Shown one piece after another: positions 16,296-24,765 of a DNA stretch of 64,000 nt. Every line of letters starts with the position of its first letter. Within the stretch, counting starts at the first letter, position 1. Below the pieces are notes generated by a model. It saw only the letters and a list, made by a program, of their open reading frames with translations. It was not told the DNA's origin and did not search any database. The DNA is from Pandoraea aquatica (GTDB lineage: Bacteria; Pseudomonadota; Gammaproteobacteria; Burkholderiales; Burkholderiaceae): contig NZ_CABPSN010000001.1 in the NCBI RefSeq assembly GCF_902459565.1, positions 124,001 through 188,000 on the forward strand, given 5' to 3'. The translations under genes and the position numbers were made by a program.

Positions 16296-17045
16296 TCAGT
16301 GAGGTGCGGTCACGACGACGAACTGGACGGTGGTGCCGGAGTAGACCGGCTGATACCACGTCGAGCCGCAACGCTGATAGGCGACGTTGTTGACGATAGT
16401 GCTTACACAACTCGGTGGCAATGAGGCAACGGTCGAGCCGATGATCGCCGCTGACACCCCGATGGTGACGGCGGCCGCCACCGGGTCATACCAACCACCA
16501 CCCCAACCCCAATATGGCGGCGGGGGAGGTGGCGGAGGTGGAGGTGGAGGCGGCGGATGTGGTCCGGGCCCCGGTCCCGGTCCGGGAGGTGGTCCGGGCG
16601 GATGCGGCCCGGGCCCAGGTCCAGGTCCAGGTCCAGGTCCAGGTCCAGGTCCAGGTCCAGGCGGATGTGGACCGGGATTCGGCGACGGGTTAGGGCCGGG
16701 GTTCGGATGCGGCTGAGGTCCCGGTCCGGGTGGTTGCCCGCCGCCGGCATTGGCGTGCATCGCGCCACCGCCCGCAGGCCCGCCCCCTCGGGTGGCACCA
16801 CTCAAATTGCCTTGCGGGGCACCGCCGCCATGGAATCCACCACCTCCGTGGAAGCCGCCACCAGCGGCACCACCGCCACCGTGAAGGCTGGTGCGCGCGC
16901 CGCCCCGAAACCCGAAGCTATGACTGGCCGTGGACGTCAGGACAAGCACCGCCGCTGTGGCAAGACACGTTGCGCGAGCCACCGTGAGGACGCCGGGTCT
17001 GCGCACCTTCGCTGTCGTGTTTCTTAAAGAGGTCGTTCGCGTCAT
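16296..17045 (-). CDS. Secreted Gly/Pro-rich protein with polyproline tract
   Basis: A 249-residue exported protein of unknown function. A signal-peptide-like N-terminus (VARATCLATAAVLVLTSTAS) is followed by a Gly/His-rich stretch (GGGFHGGGGFHGGG), an extended Gly-Pro repeat region, a run of about 14 prolines, the aromatic YWGWGGGWYDP, a hydrophobic helix and a C-terminal module with VASLPPSCVSTIV and YQRCGSTWYQPVYSG. That end with two Cys recurs in small surface proteins of Burkholderiales. The ATG overlaps the stop of the DUF2092 gene by four bases (ATGA), so the two are coupled. The long polyproline run predicts dependence on EF-P. Base composition is locally repetitive rather than foreign-looking. 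Confidence 0.85.
   Translation of the reverse strand: MTRTTSLRNTTAKVRRPGVLTVARATCLATAAVLVLTSTASHSFGFRGGARTSLHGGGGAAGGGFHGGGGFHGGGAPQGNLSGATRGGGPAGGGAMHANAGGGQPPGPGPQPHPNPGPNPSPNPGPHPPGPGPGPGPGPGPGPGPGPHPPGPPPGPGPGPGPHPPPPPPPPPPPPPPYWGWGGGWYDPVAAAVTIGVSAAIIGSTVASLPPSCVSTIVNNVAYQRCGSTWYQPVYSGTTVQFVVVTAPH
16615..16662. repeat. Hexanucleotide tandem repeat (CCAGGT)n
   Basis: Seven perfect CCAGGT units (16615-16656) plus one CCAGGC, inside the Gly/Pro-rich protein gene, encoding alternating Gly-Pro on the minus strand. Unit gain or loss keeps the reading frame, so length variation would alter the protein without inactivating it. Confidence 0.85.
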
Positions 17046-17896
17046 TGCTGACCTCCTGCGGCAGGCGCGCCGTCCATTGCGGCAGACGGCGGCCGCATCT
17101 CGATGCGCTGCGCGCCGGCCGGGGCCTTGTACGTGAAGGTGCCCGACGGGAACGTCGGATTCAGATCCCAGCGGTAGTTCACGGAATGTCGCGGGCGCGA
17201 CGGTTGCGACGTATCCGTGATCACGAAGCGGCATGGCAGCGGGCGCGAACCGACGCGAATCCAAAGCTCCCAGTCGACGTCGGGCTGCTGGAACGCGTAG
17301 TGGTTGCACCACTCGCCACCTACGCGATCAAGCCCGATGAACAGCGCCGAACGCAATTGCGAGGCATCGTCCGGGTCCATGCCCCAATAGAAGAGATCGG
17401 CCAGCGGCATGCCGATCTGATACTTCTCGTCGATATCCCGGATCAGCGCATCGATGGTCGGCGGGGCGCTTGCCTGACTGAAATACCGCTTGCCTTGCGA
17501 TTCCTGGTAAAGGGTGAAAGTTTTGCCGTCGTAGACGAAGCCGCGATTGCGCGCCTGACCCGTTACAACGGCGCGTACCTTATCGGGGCGTTGAACGGAA
17601 AGCGCTGTTTGGTGAAGAAAGCCGACATTCTGTCCAGTGCTCAACACGGCATCCGTCACGGTATCCGCGTGGACCTGAAAGCGCTTGAGCGAGCGCAAAT
17701 ACCGACTCATTGTCGACAACGCATCGACCGCGCCTTGCTGCATCTCCGGCATGCCCTGTACGGGCAAAGTGCTGTCCGATTCAGGGGCCTGCGCCAATAC
17801 CGGCGTGGCGACGAGCAGCGCGCCCGTCAACAGGATCAGCCTTACCCCGCGGGGCGGATCTCGTCGGATTTTTCGTCGGGAGAATGAAAAAAGCAC
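17042..17896 (-). CDS. DUF2092 periplasmic protein
   Basis: A 284-residue exported protein of the DUF2092 family. After a basic N-terminus a signal peptide (VRLILLTGALLVATPVLAQ) leads into a mature region with LRSLKRFQVHADTVTDAVLS, RPDKVRAVVTG, FVYDGKTFTLYQESQGKRYF, DLFYWGMDPDD and a C-terminal beta-rich NYRWDLNPTFPSGTFTYKAP. DUF2092 proteins resemble LolA/LolB-type lipoprotein-binding folds; a lipid or lipoprotein-handling role is plausible but unproven. The GTG start at 17896 is supported by GAGG seven bases upstream. The 3' end overlaps the secreted Gly/Pro-rich protein by four bases. The upstream AT-rich region holds an FNR-type box that could drive it. Confidence 0.88.
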   Translation of the reverse strand: MLFSFSRRKIRRDPPRGVRLILLTGALLVATPVLAQAPESDSTLPVQGMPEMQQGAVDALSTMSRYLRSLKRFQVHADTVTDAVLSTGQNVGFLHQTALSVQRPDKVRAVVTGQARNRGFVYDGKTFTLYQESQGKRYFSQASAPPTIDALIRDIDEKYQIGMPLADLFYWGMDPDDASQLRSALFIGLDRVGGEWCNHYAFQQPDVDWELWIRVGSRPLPCRFVITDTSQPSRPRHSVNYRWDLNPTFPSGTFTYKAPAGAQRIEMRPPSAAMDGAPAAGGQQ

Positions 17897-18466
17897 TGTG
17901 TGACCTCATTCGAATAGTGGAATTGAACGGGACGACCGACACGTGCAGACGCGACGCCAGATGGCGCGCAAACATGAACTTCAGGCAATACACACGCGGC
18001 ATGGCGCGCGGTATGTGAAATCAGAATAGTGATTCGGATTGCAAACTGTCAAGCTGCAAAACCATCATCCAAACGGATTAAGAATTACTTGAATCTTATG
18101 AATAATTTTGTAACAAGCTGTATCAAAATCGATGCAGGAAGAAAATCTATTACCCCGAGAATCATCAGGAAATGTTGATCTACATCAAAGTGTGATATTT
18201 CCAGTCCCCATATTTAGGGAGCATTAAGTGATTTCGTGAGAATTTGTCAGTAATTTTAATAACGTAAGTCGATGGTGAAATTTGGCATGCAATTCGAAAG
18301 AAACTTGCGGCTTTGAATTATTTTGTTACTATCCGATGGAAACATCCGGGTTTTTACGCAGTCGGCGAATGCCCGGTGTTTTAGTTTGGATAATTAACTA
18401 ATTTGCGAAACCGGTTGCAGTATCTGCATTCGGTATTTGCATACATCGATAACAAAAGGACTCAGC
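17897..18466. promoter_or_regulatory. AT-rich divergent intergenic region
   Basis: 570 bases without a supportable gene, clearly more AT-rich than the surroundings from about 18018. It separates the minus-strand DUF2092 operon from the plus-strand gene at 18467 and contains the FNR-type box at 18175 with promoter-like hexamers on either side. A weak hairpin (CCGGG 18346-18350 with CCCGG 18372-18376, then TTTT shortly after) lies downstream on the plus strand. Confidence 0.55.
18175..18188. promoter_or_regulatory. FNR/ANR-type binding site
   Basis: TTGATCTACATCAA is a perfect match to TTGAT-N4-ATCAA. On the plus strand a TATTTA hexamer at 18211-18216 is centred 32 bases downstream, exactly the class II FNR promoter spacing (site at -41.5). 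On the minus strand TAATAG/TAGATT-like hexamers around 18144-18152 are weaker candidates. Confidence 0.7.
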
Positions 18467-19087
18467 ATGAAGCTCACGAATGCCATGATTCTGGCCGGTC
18501 TGTTGTCGTTGGGAACGCTGGCGCACGCACAGGATGCGGCCCGTCCGGCACCGATCGTTGCGGGCGACGTCGTCGAATTTCGGACCACGTTGCTGGGTGT
18601 GGACGTCAAGAAACGCTCCATTCAGGTGGCCGACGATAACGGCAAGCCGGTCACGTTCCTCGTCGGCCCGGATGTCCGGAACTTTGAACAGATTCGCAAG
18701 GGCGACAAAGTCATCGTGGCGTTTAAGCGCTCGGTGGCCATTTCGGTCGCGCCGGGTGACGGCATTCGCAGCCGCGTGCTGACCGAAGGGGCCGACCGTG
18801 CTGCGCCGGGTGAAAAGCCTGCCGCCGATGCTGCGCGCAATCTGAAGGTCGTGGCGACGGTTCAGCGTATCGACCGCAAGTCGAATGTCGTGACGCTGCG
18901 CGGCCCGAACCGTACGGTCGACGTGAACGTGGAAGATCCGAAGCTGCTCGAAGGCGTGAAGGTGGGCGACGCCGTGACGGTGAACTACACCGAAGCGGTT
19001 GCCGTGGCCGTGACGCCCGATCCGTCGGCCAAGAGCAAGGCGAAGAAGTGGGTGCCGCCGGCACCTGCCTCGGCCCCGAAGCCCTGA
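18467..19087 (+). CDS. Periplasmic protein of unknown function
   Basis: A 206-residue exported protein I cannot assign to a function. ATG at 18467 follows AAAAGGA and gives a clear signal peptide (MKLTNAMILAGLLSLGTLAH ending AHA). The mature part contains two similar beta-rich halves: VVEFRTTLLGVDVKKRSIQV...RKGDKVIVAFKRSVAISV and VVATVQRIDRKSNVVTLRGP...KVGDAVTVNYTEAVAVAV, an internal duplication with an OB-fold-like look. The C-terminus is Lys/Pro/Ala-rich. Such small proteins are widespread in Burkholderiales near envelope genes. The FNR-type promoter upstream suggests oxygen-dependent expression. Confidence 0.82.
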   Translation: MKLTNAMILAGLLSLGTLAHAQDAARPAPIVAGDVVEFRTTLLGVDVKKRSIQVADDNGKPVTFLVGPDVRNFEQIRKGDKVIVAFKRSVAISVAPGDGIRSRVLTEGADRAAPGEKPAADAARNLKVVATVQRIDRKSNVVTLRGPNRTVDVNVEDPKLLEGVKVGDAVTVNYTEAVAVAVTPDPSAKSKAKKWVPPAPASAPKP

Positions 19088-19212
19088 AGTCGCTTCACAT
19101 GGCGGCTGCGCCGCGCAGCGCGCAGTCGCATTGACCGTCGTATCCCCGGGAGGCCCAGTGTTGGCTCGCCGGGGCACGATACCCCCGATACGGTAAGCAC
19201 CCGGAGATCGCC

Positions 19213-19794
19213 ATGGCACGGTCCGCCTTGCAGTTCGACGATGCAACCTACGCTGCCTTGCTCGGCGCTGCACGCGATGCAGACGCCGCACACCCCCACA
19301 ACAACCCCGCCTTCCTCGATGCCTTTCTGACGGATGCATGGAAAGCCGCGCGCCGGATCTACGGTGCGCAAACCTATCTGCGCTTTATGGCGCAGGCCGG
19401 TGTCACGCGCCGCCCCAGCGCCGGTACCGTGCAAAAAGCCATCGTGCGTGCCCGCGCGCTCTACGAAGTCCCGGTCATTCCGGCATTCGGAGGGATACCC
19501 GTCGCAGGGCAGTCCGTCTGGGCACAGCAACTCGAACAGAATCTGGCGCGCGCCATGACGCTGCTCGACGCGATGCCCGAAAGTCATGGCACGGTCAGCG
19601 ATGGCGTTACCGATGTGGCAGACGCCATGCGTCGAGTGCAGCATCTGGAGCGGGAAAATCTGGAGCTAAGGGCGCGTCTGGCGCAAATGACGGTGGCCGC
19701 GGCCTATGCTCGCGAGGCACTGGGCGAGACGCTCACGGTCTTTGCACCGCATGCCGTACAGCAGGCGAGCAGCCTGGGTCGTCACGGGGTCTGA
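19213..19794 (+). CDS. Hypothetical protein, possibly DNA-binding with coiled coil
   Basis: A 193-residue protein I do not recognise. The N-terminal half is helical and rich in Ala/Arg (FLTDAWKAARRIYGAQTYLR, AGVTRRPSAGTVQKAIVRAR); RRPSAGTVQKAI recalls the helix-turn-helix of KfrA-like proteins, but this is only a resemblance. The C-terminal part (HLERENLELRARLAQMTVAA) is a predicted short coiled coil with heptad Leu spacing, so dimerisation is likely. CCGGAGAT precedes the ATG. The last 13 bases overlap the 3' end of the convergent sensor kinase gene. Confidence 0.7.
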   Translation: MARSALQFDDATYAALLGAARDADAAHPHNNPAFLDAFLTDAWKAARRIYGAQTYLRFMAQAGVTRRPSAGTVQKAIVRARALYEVPVIPAFGGIPVAGQSVWAQQLEQNLARAMTLLDAMPESHGTVSDGVTDVADAMRRVQHLERENLELRARLAQMTVAAAYAREALGETLTVFAPHAVQQASSLGRHGV

Positions 19795-21260
19795 CGCACG
19801 AGCTGGGTCGGAGTTGTCGCCGTTGAAGATGTAGCGGGTGGCGTGCCGGCGGCACCCGCGTCTTCGCGATAGCTCACCGAAAAGCCGAACGCATTGAAGC
19901 CGTTCGCACTGTGTGCCCACACCGTACCGCCGTGCATTTCCGCAATCGCCTTGACGATGGCCAGCCCAAGGCCGTGATTCTCACGGCTATTGGTGCGCGA
20001 CGCCTCCGCGCGATAGAACCTGTCGAACAAATGCTTGAGCACGTCTGCCGGGATTTCTGCCCCCGGGTTGACGACTTCGATGCGCACGTGACGGGCGCGG
20101 TTCGGCTCGGCAGCGGTGGCGGCGTCGGGGATCTCGGTGGTAATGCGCACGTCGATATTGGCACCCGGTGCGCAATGCTCAATGGCGTTCATCACCAGAT
20201 TGGCTAACGCACGTCCGAACAGCGCCTTGTTGACTTGCGCGAACGCGCTGCCATGCAGACGCGCCGTGACTTGTGCTTCTTCCAGCGGAAATTCCAGAAA
20301 CTCCAGCGTGTGCGCCGCTTCGCTCGCCAGCGACACCGCCGTGAGTCCCGTCGCGCGTTCGCCCTGATCGGCGCGCGAGAGGAACAGCATGTCGTTGATG
20401 ATGGTGCGCATGCGGCCGAGTTCTTCGAGATTCGATTGCAGCAGCAGGCGCAGTTCTTCGACCGGCCGGTCGCGCGTGAGGGCCACTTCCGTTTGTCCGA
20501 TCAGGATCGTGACGGGCGTGCGCAACTCGTGGGCGACGTCGGCGTTGAACGATTCCAGACGTTCGTAAGCACCGTCGAGCCGGGCCAGCGCGCCGTTGAA
20601 CGAATGCGCAAGATCGTCCAATTCCACGGGCAGCGAGCGGGTCACGAGCCGTTGCGTGCGGTTGTCCGGTCGAATCTCGGACGCCTCGCGTGTGAGTCGC
20701 GTGAGCGGCGAGAGGCCCAGCCGCGTCACCGAGTAGCTGAGCAGCAGCACGCCCAGCGCGCCCAATCCGGAGAGCGCCGCGAGACTGAGCCCGAACGCAC
20801 GTAGCGTCTGCTCGTTGGGGGAATAACTGGCCGCGACTTGCAGCGTCACGGCCGGGCGCGTGCCATAGGGCGGCAGGATCTCACGCGTCGTCAGCATGTC
20901 GTCGCCACCGCCATCCGGGCTCAGACGCACGTAGCCATTGGATAGCCGTTTGACGAACATGCCGCTCACCGGCGTGCCGAACGTGTATCTCGGGTCGTCG
21001 CTGGAGACGGCATACGTGGTGGTGCCGTCGCGCGGGGTCATGTCGCTCAGCTTTTCCCGCACGATCTGCCACTTTTCGGGCGTGGCACCGTGATACACGA
21101 TGATGTGAGCGATCTGCGCGCGGTCGTCGAGCGACTCACGCAGGTGCCGCTCAAGTTGCACGCGCAACACCAGATACAACGCCGCACCGACGAGCGCGAA
21201 CACCGACAGCGCCACGACGGCGAACATGGCGGCAAGGCGGCGGGAGATCGAGTGTTTCAC
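19782..21260 (-). CDS. Sensor histidine kinase (heavy-metal type, CusS-like)
   Basis: A 492-residue inner-membrane kinase with two transmembrane segments (about 12-32 and 155-178), a periplasmic sensor of about 120 residues, a HAMP linker, the phospho-acceptor H-box DVAHELRTPVTIL (His244), and HATPase motifs (NLVMNAIEHC, HLFDRFYRAEASR, NHGLGLAIVKAIAEMHGG). The arrangement matches the CusS/IrlS heavy-metal sensor kinase family. It is the last gene of a block: RND permease, adaptor, outer-membrane factor, response regulator, kinase, all minus strand with small gaps. It probably controls that pump; the signal may be a metal or a drug. Confidence 0.92.
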   Translation of the reverse strand: MKHSISRRLAAMFAVVALSVFALVGAALYLVLRVQLERHLRESLDDRAQIAHIIVYHGATPEKWQIVREKLSDMTPRDGTTTYAVSSDDPRYTFGTPVSGMFVKRLSNGYVRLSPDGGGDDMLTTREILPPYGTRPAVTLQVAASYSPNEQTLRAFGLSLAALSGLGALGVLLLSYSVTRLGLSPLTRLTREASEIRPDNRTQRLVTRSLPVELDDLAHSFNGALARLDGAYERLESFNADVAHELRTPVTILIGQTEVALTRDRPVEELRLLLQSNLEELGRMRTIINDMLFLSRADQGERATGLTAVSLASEAAHTLEFLEFPLEEAQVTARLHGSAFAQVNKALFGRALANLVMNAIEHCAPGANIDVRITTEIPDAATAAEPNRARHVRIEVVNPGAEIPADVLKHLFDRFYRAEASRTNSRENHGLGLAIVKAIAEMHGGTVWAHSANGFNAFGFSVSYREDAGAAGTPPATSSTATTPTQLVRQTP

Positions 21261-21292
21261 GGTGACGTCGTCGGCGTGGAGGGCGGGGGCGC

Positions 21293-21967
21293 TCAGGCCT
21301 CGCGCACTTCCAGCACGTAGCCCATGCCGCGTACGGTGTGCAGCAGCTTGGTGGTGAAGGGGCCATCGAGCTTGGCGCGCAGTCGTTTGATGGCGGTCTC
21401 CACCACGTTCGTATGGCTGTCGAAATTGACATCCCAGACCAGTTCGGTGATGGCCGTCTTGGACAGAATGTCGCCCTGACGGCGTGCAAGCACCGACAAC
21501 AGCTGGAACTCCTTCGCGGTGAGATCGAGCCGGTGCCCGTCGCGCGTCGCCCGGCGGCCGATCAGATCGACGAACAGGTCGCCGACCGAGATCAGCGTCG
21601 ATTCCTGCACGCGGGTGCGACGCGCGAGTGCGTGCAGACGTTCGACCAGTTCGATGAACGAGAACGGCTTGGTGAGATAGTCGTCGGCGCCTTCGCGCAG
21701 GCCGCGCACCCGGTCGTTCACATGATCGCGGGCAGTGAGCATGATGACGGGCGTGGACTTGCGCTCGCGCAGCGACCCGAGCACGGCAAAGCCGTCGCGC
21801 TTGGGCAGCATGACGTCGAGCACGATGACGTCGTAATCGAACTCCAGCGCCAGGTGCGTGCCTTCCTCGCCGTCGAGCGCAACATCGACCACCCAGCCTT
21901 GCTCGGTCAGCCCGGAGCGCAGATAGTCCACTACCTTTTGTTCGTCTTCAACGATCAGCACTTTCAT
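21293..21967 (-). CDS. OmpR-family response regulator (CusR-like)
   Basis: A 224-residue response regulator. The receiver domain has the acidic pocket VEDEQ, the phospho-acceptor Asp51 in VIVLDVMLPKRDG, Thr in PVIMLTARD and Lys in DDYLTKPFSF; the winged-helix output domain ends RLRAKLDGPFTTKLLHTVRG and MGYVLEV. This is the heavy-metal response regulator subgroup (CusR/CopR/IrlR). It lies nine bases after the outer-membrane factor gene and 32 bases before its kinase, so pump and regulator are expressed together and probably self-activating. Confidence 0.95.
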   Translation of the reverse strand: MKVLIVEDEQKVVDYLRSGLTEQGWVVDVALDGEEGTHLALEFDYDVIVLDVMLPKRDGFAVLGSLRERKSTPVIMLTARDHVNDRVRGLREGADDYLTKPFSFIELVERLHALARRTRVQESTLISVGDLFVDLIGRRATRDGHRLDLTAKEFQLLSVLARRQGDILSKTAITELVWDVNFDSHTNVVETAIKRLRAKLDGPFTTKLLHTVRGMGYVLEVREA

Positions 21968-21976
21968 GTCGTCACC

Positions 21977-23467
21977 TCATCTTTGCGCATTATACGAGTC
22001 AGAGGATGTCTCCGAGGGCTGCCATCCGCCGCCCAGTGCCTTGACCAGCGCCACCGACAGCACAAGTTGCTGTCCCCGGATCTGGACGTCCTGACGCTCG
22101 CTCGCCAGCGCTGCCTGCTGCGCCGTAATCACGCTGAGATAGGCCGTCAGTCCGCCCGAGTAGCGGTCGTTGGCAAGACTGAGCAGGCGCTCGGCGTCGA
22201 CCACGGCCGCGTGCGATTCCTGCGCGGCGGCATTGAGGACAGACAGACCGGTCACGCCGTCCTGCACTTGCTGGAACGCGGTGAGCACCGTCTGACGGTA
22301 GTTGGCCTCCACCGCGCGATAACCGGCGCTCGCGTAGTCGACCCCGGCCTGACGCCGTCCGCCGTCGAAGATGACTTGCGACGCCATGGTGCCCAGCGTC
22401 CACAACAGGCTTGGCGCGGAGAGCAGATTGGCGAAGTCGGTGCTCTGCCAGCCGATACTGGGATTGAGCATCAGGCTCGGGAAGAAGGCTGCTTTCGCCA
22501 CGCCGATCTGCGCATTCGCGGCGGCCATGCTGCGCTCGGCCGAGGCCACGTCCGGACGCCGTTGCAGCACATCGCTCGGCACCCCGAGCGGGATCTCGGG
22601 CAGCGTGGCAGGCAGCACGCCCTCCGGCACGGAGAACGCGGGTGCGGGCACGCCGACGAGCGCCGCGATGGCATGTTCGTACTGGTCGCGTTGCTGATGT
22701 AACAGACGGGCTTGCACGCGCGTGGTGTCGAGTTGCGATTGCTGCTGGAGGACATCCAGCCCCGAGACCGCGCCGAGATCGTGCTGCGCGCTCACATAAT
22801 CGAGTGCCTTTTGCTGCAAGATGACGGACTGGTCCAGCACCTTGATCTCGGCATCGATGGCGCGCAACTGGAAGTAGGCGGTGGCCAGTTGCGTGGTGAG
22901 GACGAGTCGCGCATTCGCCAGATCGTCGCCCGCTTGTTCGGCGGACGCCTGCGCGCCTTCGACCTGACGGCGAATACGACCGAACAGATCGGTGTCGTAG
23001 CTCACGCCCAAGCCCACCTGAACGTTGTTCTGTACCGTCGACATGCTGCTCGACGAGTAGCTTGTGACCGGACGATTGGCCGAGATGCGCTGACGTGCCA
23101 GCCCAAATGAGGCATCCACTTCCGGTAGCCGTTGCGCCGAAATGCCGGACAACGTCGCCTGCGCCTGATCGTAGTGCGCGACGGCAGCGGCGAGCGTCTG
23201 GCTCTGCAAGAGGGCCTTGTCTTCGAGGGCATCGAGCGCCGGTTCGTTGAACGCTTTCCACCAGTCGGGCTGCATCGCGGCGCGCGACGGTTGCGCGACC
23301 TTCCAGTAGCCGTCCGTTTTCCAGATGGCGGGCGTCGGGACGTCCGGGCGATGGTAGTCCGGGCCGACGGCGCACGCGCTCAGCAGCGCGGCGACGGCAA
23401 GCAGCGTCGCGCTGAGCCGGAAGCCGCTATGGAGGTGACCCCGGCCGTCGTGATCCATGCGGCTCAC
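21977..23467 (-). CDS. RND outer-membrane factor lipoprotein (NodT/CusC family)
   Basis: A 496-residue TolC-like channel with a lipoprotein signal: hydrophobic stretch LSATLLAVAALLSAC, acylated Cys, then AVGPDYHRPDVPTPAIW, the hallmark NodT/OprM N-terminus. The long helical hairpins contain QRRPDVASAERSMAAANAQIG and PSIGWQST. It forms the outer-membrane exit duct for the RND pump encoded immediately upstream. Start GTG at 23467 overlaps the adaptor's TGA by four bases; an internal ATG (Met4) is an alternative. Length is typical for the family (450-500). Confidence 0.93.
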   Translation of the reverse strand: MSRMDHDGRGHLHSGFRLSATLLAVAALLSACAVGPDYHRPDVPTPAIWKTDGYWKVAQPSRAAMQPDWWKAFNEPALDALEDKALLQSQTLAAAVAHYDQAQATLSGISAQRLPEVDASFGLARQRISANRPVTSYSSSSMSTVQNNVQVGLGVSYDTDLFGRIRRQVEGAQASAEQAGDDLANARLVLTTQLATAYFQLRAIDAEIKVLDQSVILQQKALDYVSAQHDLGAVSGLDVLQQQSQLDTTRVQARLLHQQRDQYEHAIAALVGVPAPAFSVPEGVLPATLPEIPLGVPSDVLQRRPDVASAERSMAAANAQIGVAKAAFFPSLMLNPSIGWQSTDFANLLSAPSLLWTLGTMASQVIFDGGRRQAGVDYASAGYRAVEANYRQTVLTAFQQVQDGVTGLSVLNAAAQESHAAVVDAERLLSLANDRYSGGLTAYLSVITAQQAALASERQDVQIRGQQLVLSVALVKALGGGWQPSETSSDSYNAQR

Positions 23468-24711
23468 GATTCGTCTCCCTGCGCCTTCGCTGCGGGTTTG
23501 CCGCCACCTTTGGCCTCAAGCGCCTTGGCTTGCACGTGGTCGCCGTCGTCCACCGAATCGCTGGGGTTGACGATCACGCGGTCGCTGGGCGACACGCCAT
23601 CGGCCAGCTCCAGCGTCTGTCCGAGATCCTGCGCGATCACGATCTTGTGCAGATGCACGACGCCCTGATCGTCCACGACTGCCACACGCGGGCCTTCGGC
23701 ACGGAACAGCAGCGCGTTGGCGGGCACGCTCAGATGCGGTTGCACGGCGCTGGGCAGCGCGAGTTGCACGTAAGCGCCGGGGCGCAGCTTTCCGTCCGGA
23801 TTCGGCAAGGCGGCTTCGATCTGAAGCGAACGCGTTGCCACGTCGATGGCGCCGGACACGTGCGTGATCTTGCCCTGGAAGTGCTGCCCGGGCAGTTCGG
23901 CTTGCGTCACGACGACCGGCTGACCGACGGACACGCTTTGCGCATAGGCCTGCGGCACTTGCACGTAGACGCGCAGCGGGTCGGTCTGTGCCAGCGAGAA
24001 CATGGCCTGTGCGCTGCCGCTGCCCGCCGCGATGAGATCGCCGACGTCCACGTTGCGCTGCGTGATCACGCCGTCGAAAGGGGCGACGATGCGCTTGAAC
24101 GACTCCAGTTGCTGAAGCCGTTTGACGTTGGCATCGGCCGCCGCGAGATTCGCCACGCCCTGGGTGTAGGTGCTCTGCCGCTCGTCCAGTTCCTGCTGCG
24201 AGACGGCATCGCGCTGACGCAGTTGCTGCCACCGGTCGAGCGACGACTTGGCCAGACCGAGGCTGGCGTTGATCTGATTGCGCTGGGCGATGGCCTGAGC
24301 CAGTTCCTGATCGATTTCCGGCGTATCGAGGTCGGCGAGCAACTGGCCTTGTTTGACCTTCGCGCCGATGTCCACGTAGCGATGCAGCAAATAGCCCGTC
24401 GCACGGGCGTAGATGGGGGACTCCACCGCACCGCGCAGCGTCGCGGGCAACAGCGTTTCGCTGGCGGCGGTGGCCTGAGGCGTCACGACGCTCACGAATT
24501 GCTTTGCGTTCTGTGTCGTCACGCTGGCGACGGCACGGCGTTGCAGGAAGTTGGCGATGGTGGTGCGCGCAGCCCCTGCGATCAGCAGCAGGGCCACGAT
24601 GATCAGCACGATCTTCGCGCGACGGAACTGGCCGTGACGCGGGGGGAGCTGCCGGCCGTCGGCAGGATCGTGCTCGGGAATGGCCAGTTCGGCGTGATGT
24701 TTCTCGGTCAT
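23464..24711 (-). CDS. RND efflux periplasmic adaptor (HlyD/MFP family)
   Basis: A 415-residue membrane-fusion protein linking the inner-membrane permease to the outer-membrane factor. It has one N-terminal transmembrane anchor (KIVLIIVALLLIAGAA), the split lipoyl domain (YARATGYLLHRYVDIGAKVK and PFDGVITQRNVDVGDLI), an alpha-hairpin, beta-barrel and membrane-proximal domain (LSVPANALLF). ATG at 24711 is chosen over a TTG three codons upstream. The N-terminus carries a short His/Asp-containing cytoplasmic tail. It lies between the permease (55-base gap) and the outer-membrane gene (4-base overlap). The Ala-rich adaptor sequence resembles multidrug rather than CusB-type metal adaptors. Confidence 0.92.
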   Translation of the reverse strand: MTEKHHAELAIPEHDPADGRQLPPRHGQFRRAKIVLIIVALLLIAGAARTTIANFLQRRAVASVTTQNAKQFVSVVTPQATAASETLLPATLRGAVESPIYARATGYLLHRYVDIGAKVKQGQLLADLDTPEIDQELAQAIAQRNQINASLGLAKSSLDRWQQLRQRDAVSQQELDERQSTYTQGVANLAAADANVKRLQQLESFKRIVAPFDGVITQRNVDVGDLIAAGSGSAQAMFSLAQTDPLRVYVQVPQAYAQSVSVGQPVVVTQAELPGQHFQGKITHVSGAIDVATRSLQIEAALPNPDGKLRPGAYVQLALPSAVQPHLSVPANALLFRAEGPRVAVVDDQGVVHLHKIVIAQDLGQTLELADGVSPSDRVIVNPSDSVDDGDHVQAKALEAKGGGKPAAKAQGDES

Positions 24712-24765
24712 GTCGTTCAACCCGTCAAATCTTGATATCTGGTGTGAGATGTCGGTCGCCGTGCC

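Noticed and set aside
16561-16680. Repeat tract as a CRISPR array
   Set aside because: The repeats are six bases without spacers and translate as Gly-Pro in frame.
16387-16716. Plus-strand Gly/Pro-rich frame
   Set aside because: Produced by the same low-complexity repeats as the minus-strand secreted protein, but without signal peptide, ribosome-binding site or the conserved Cys-containing end.
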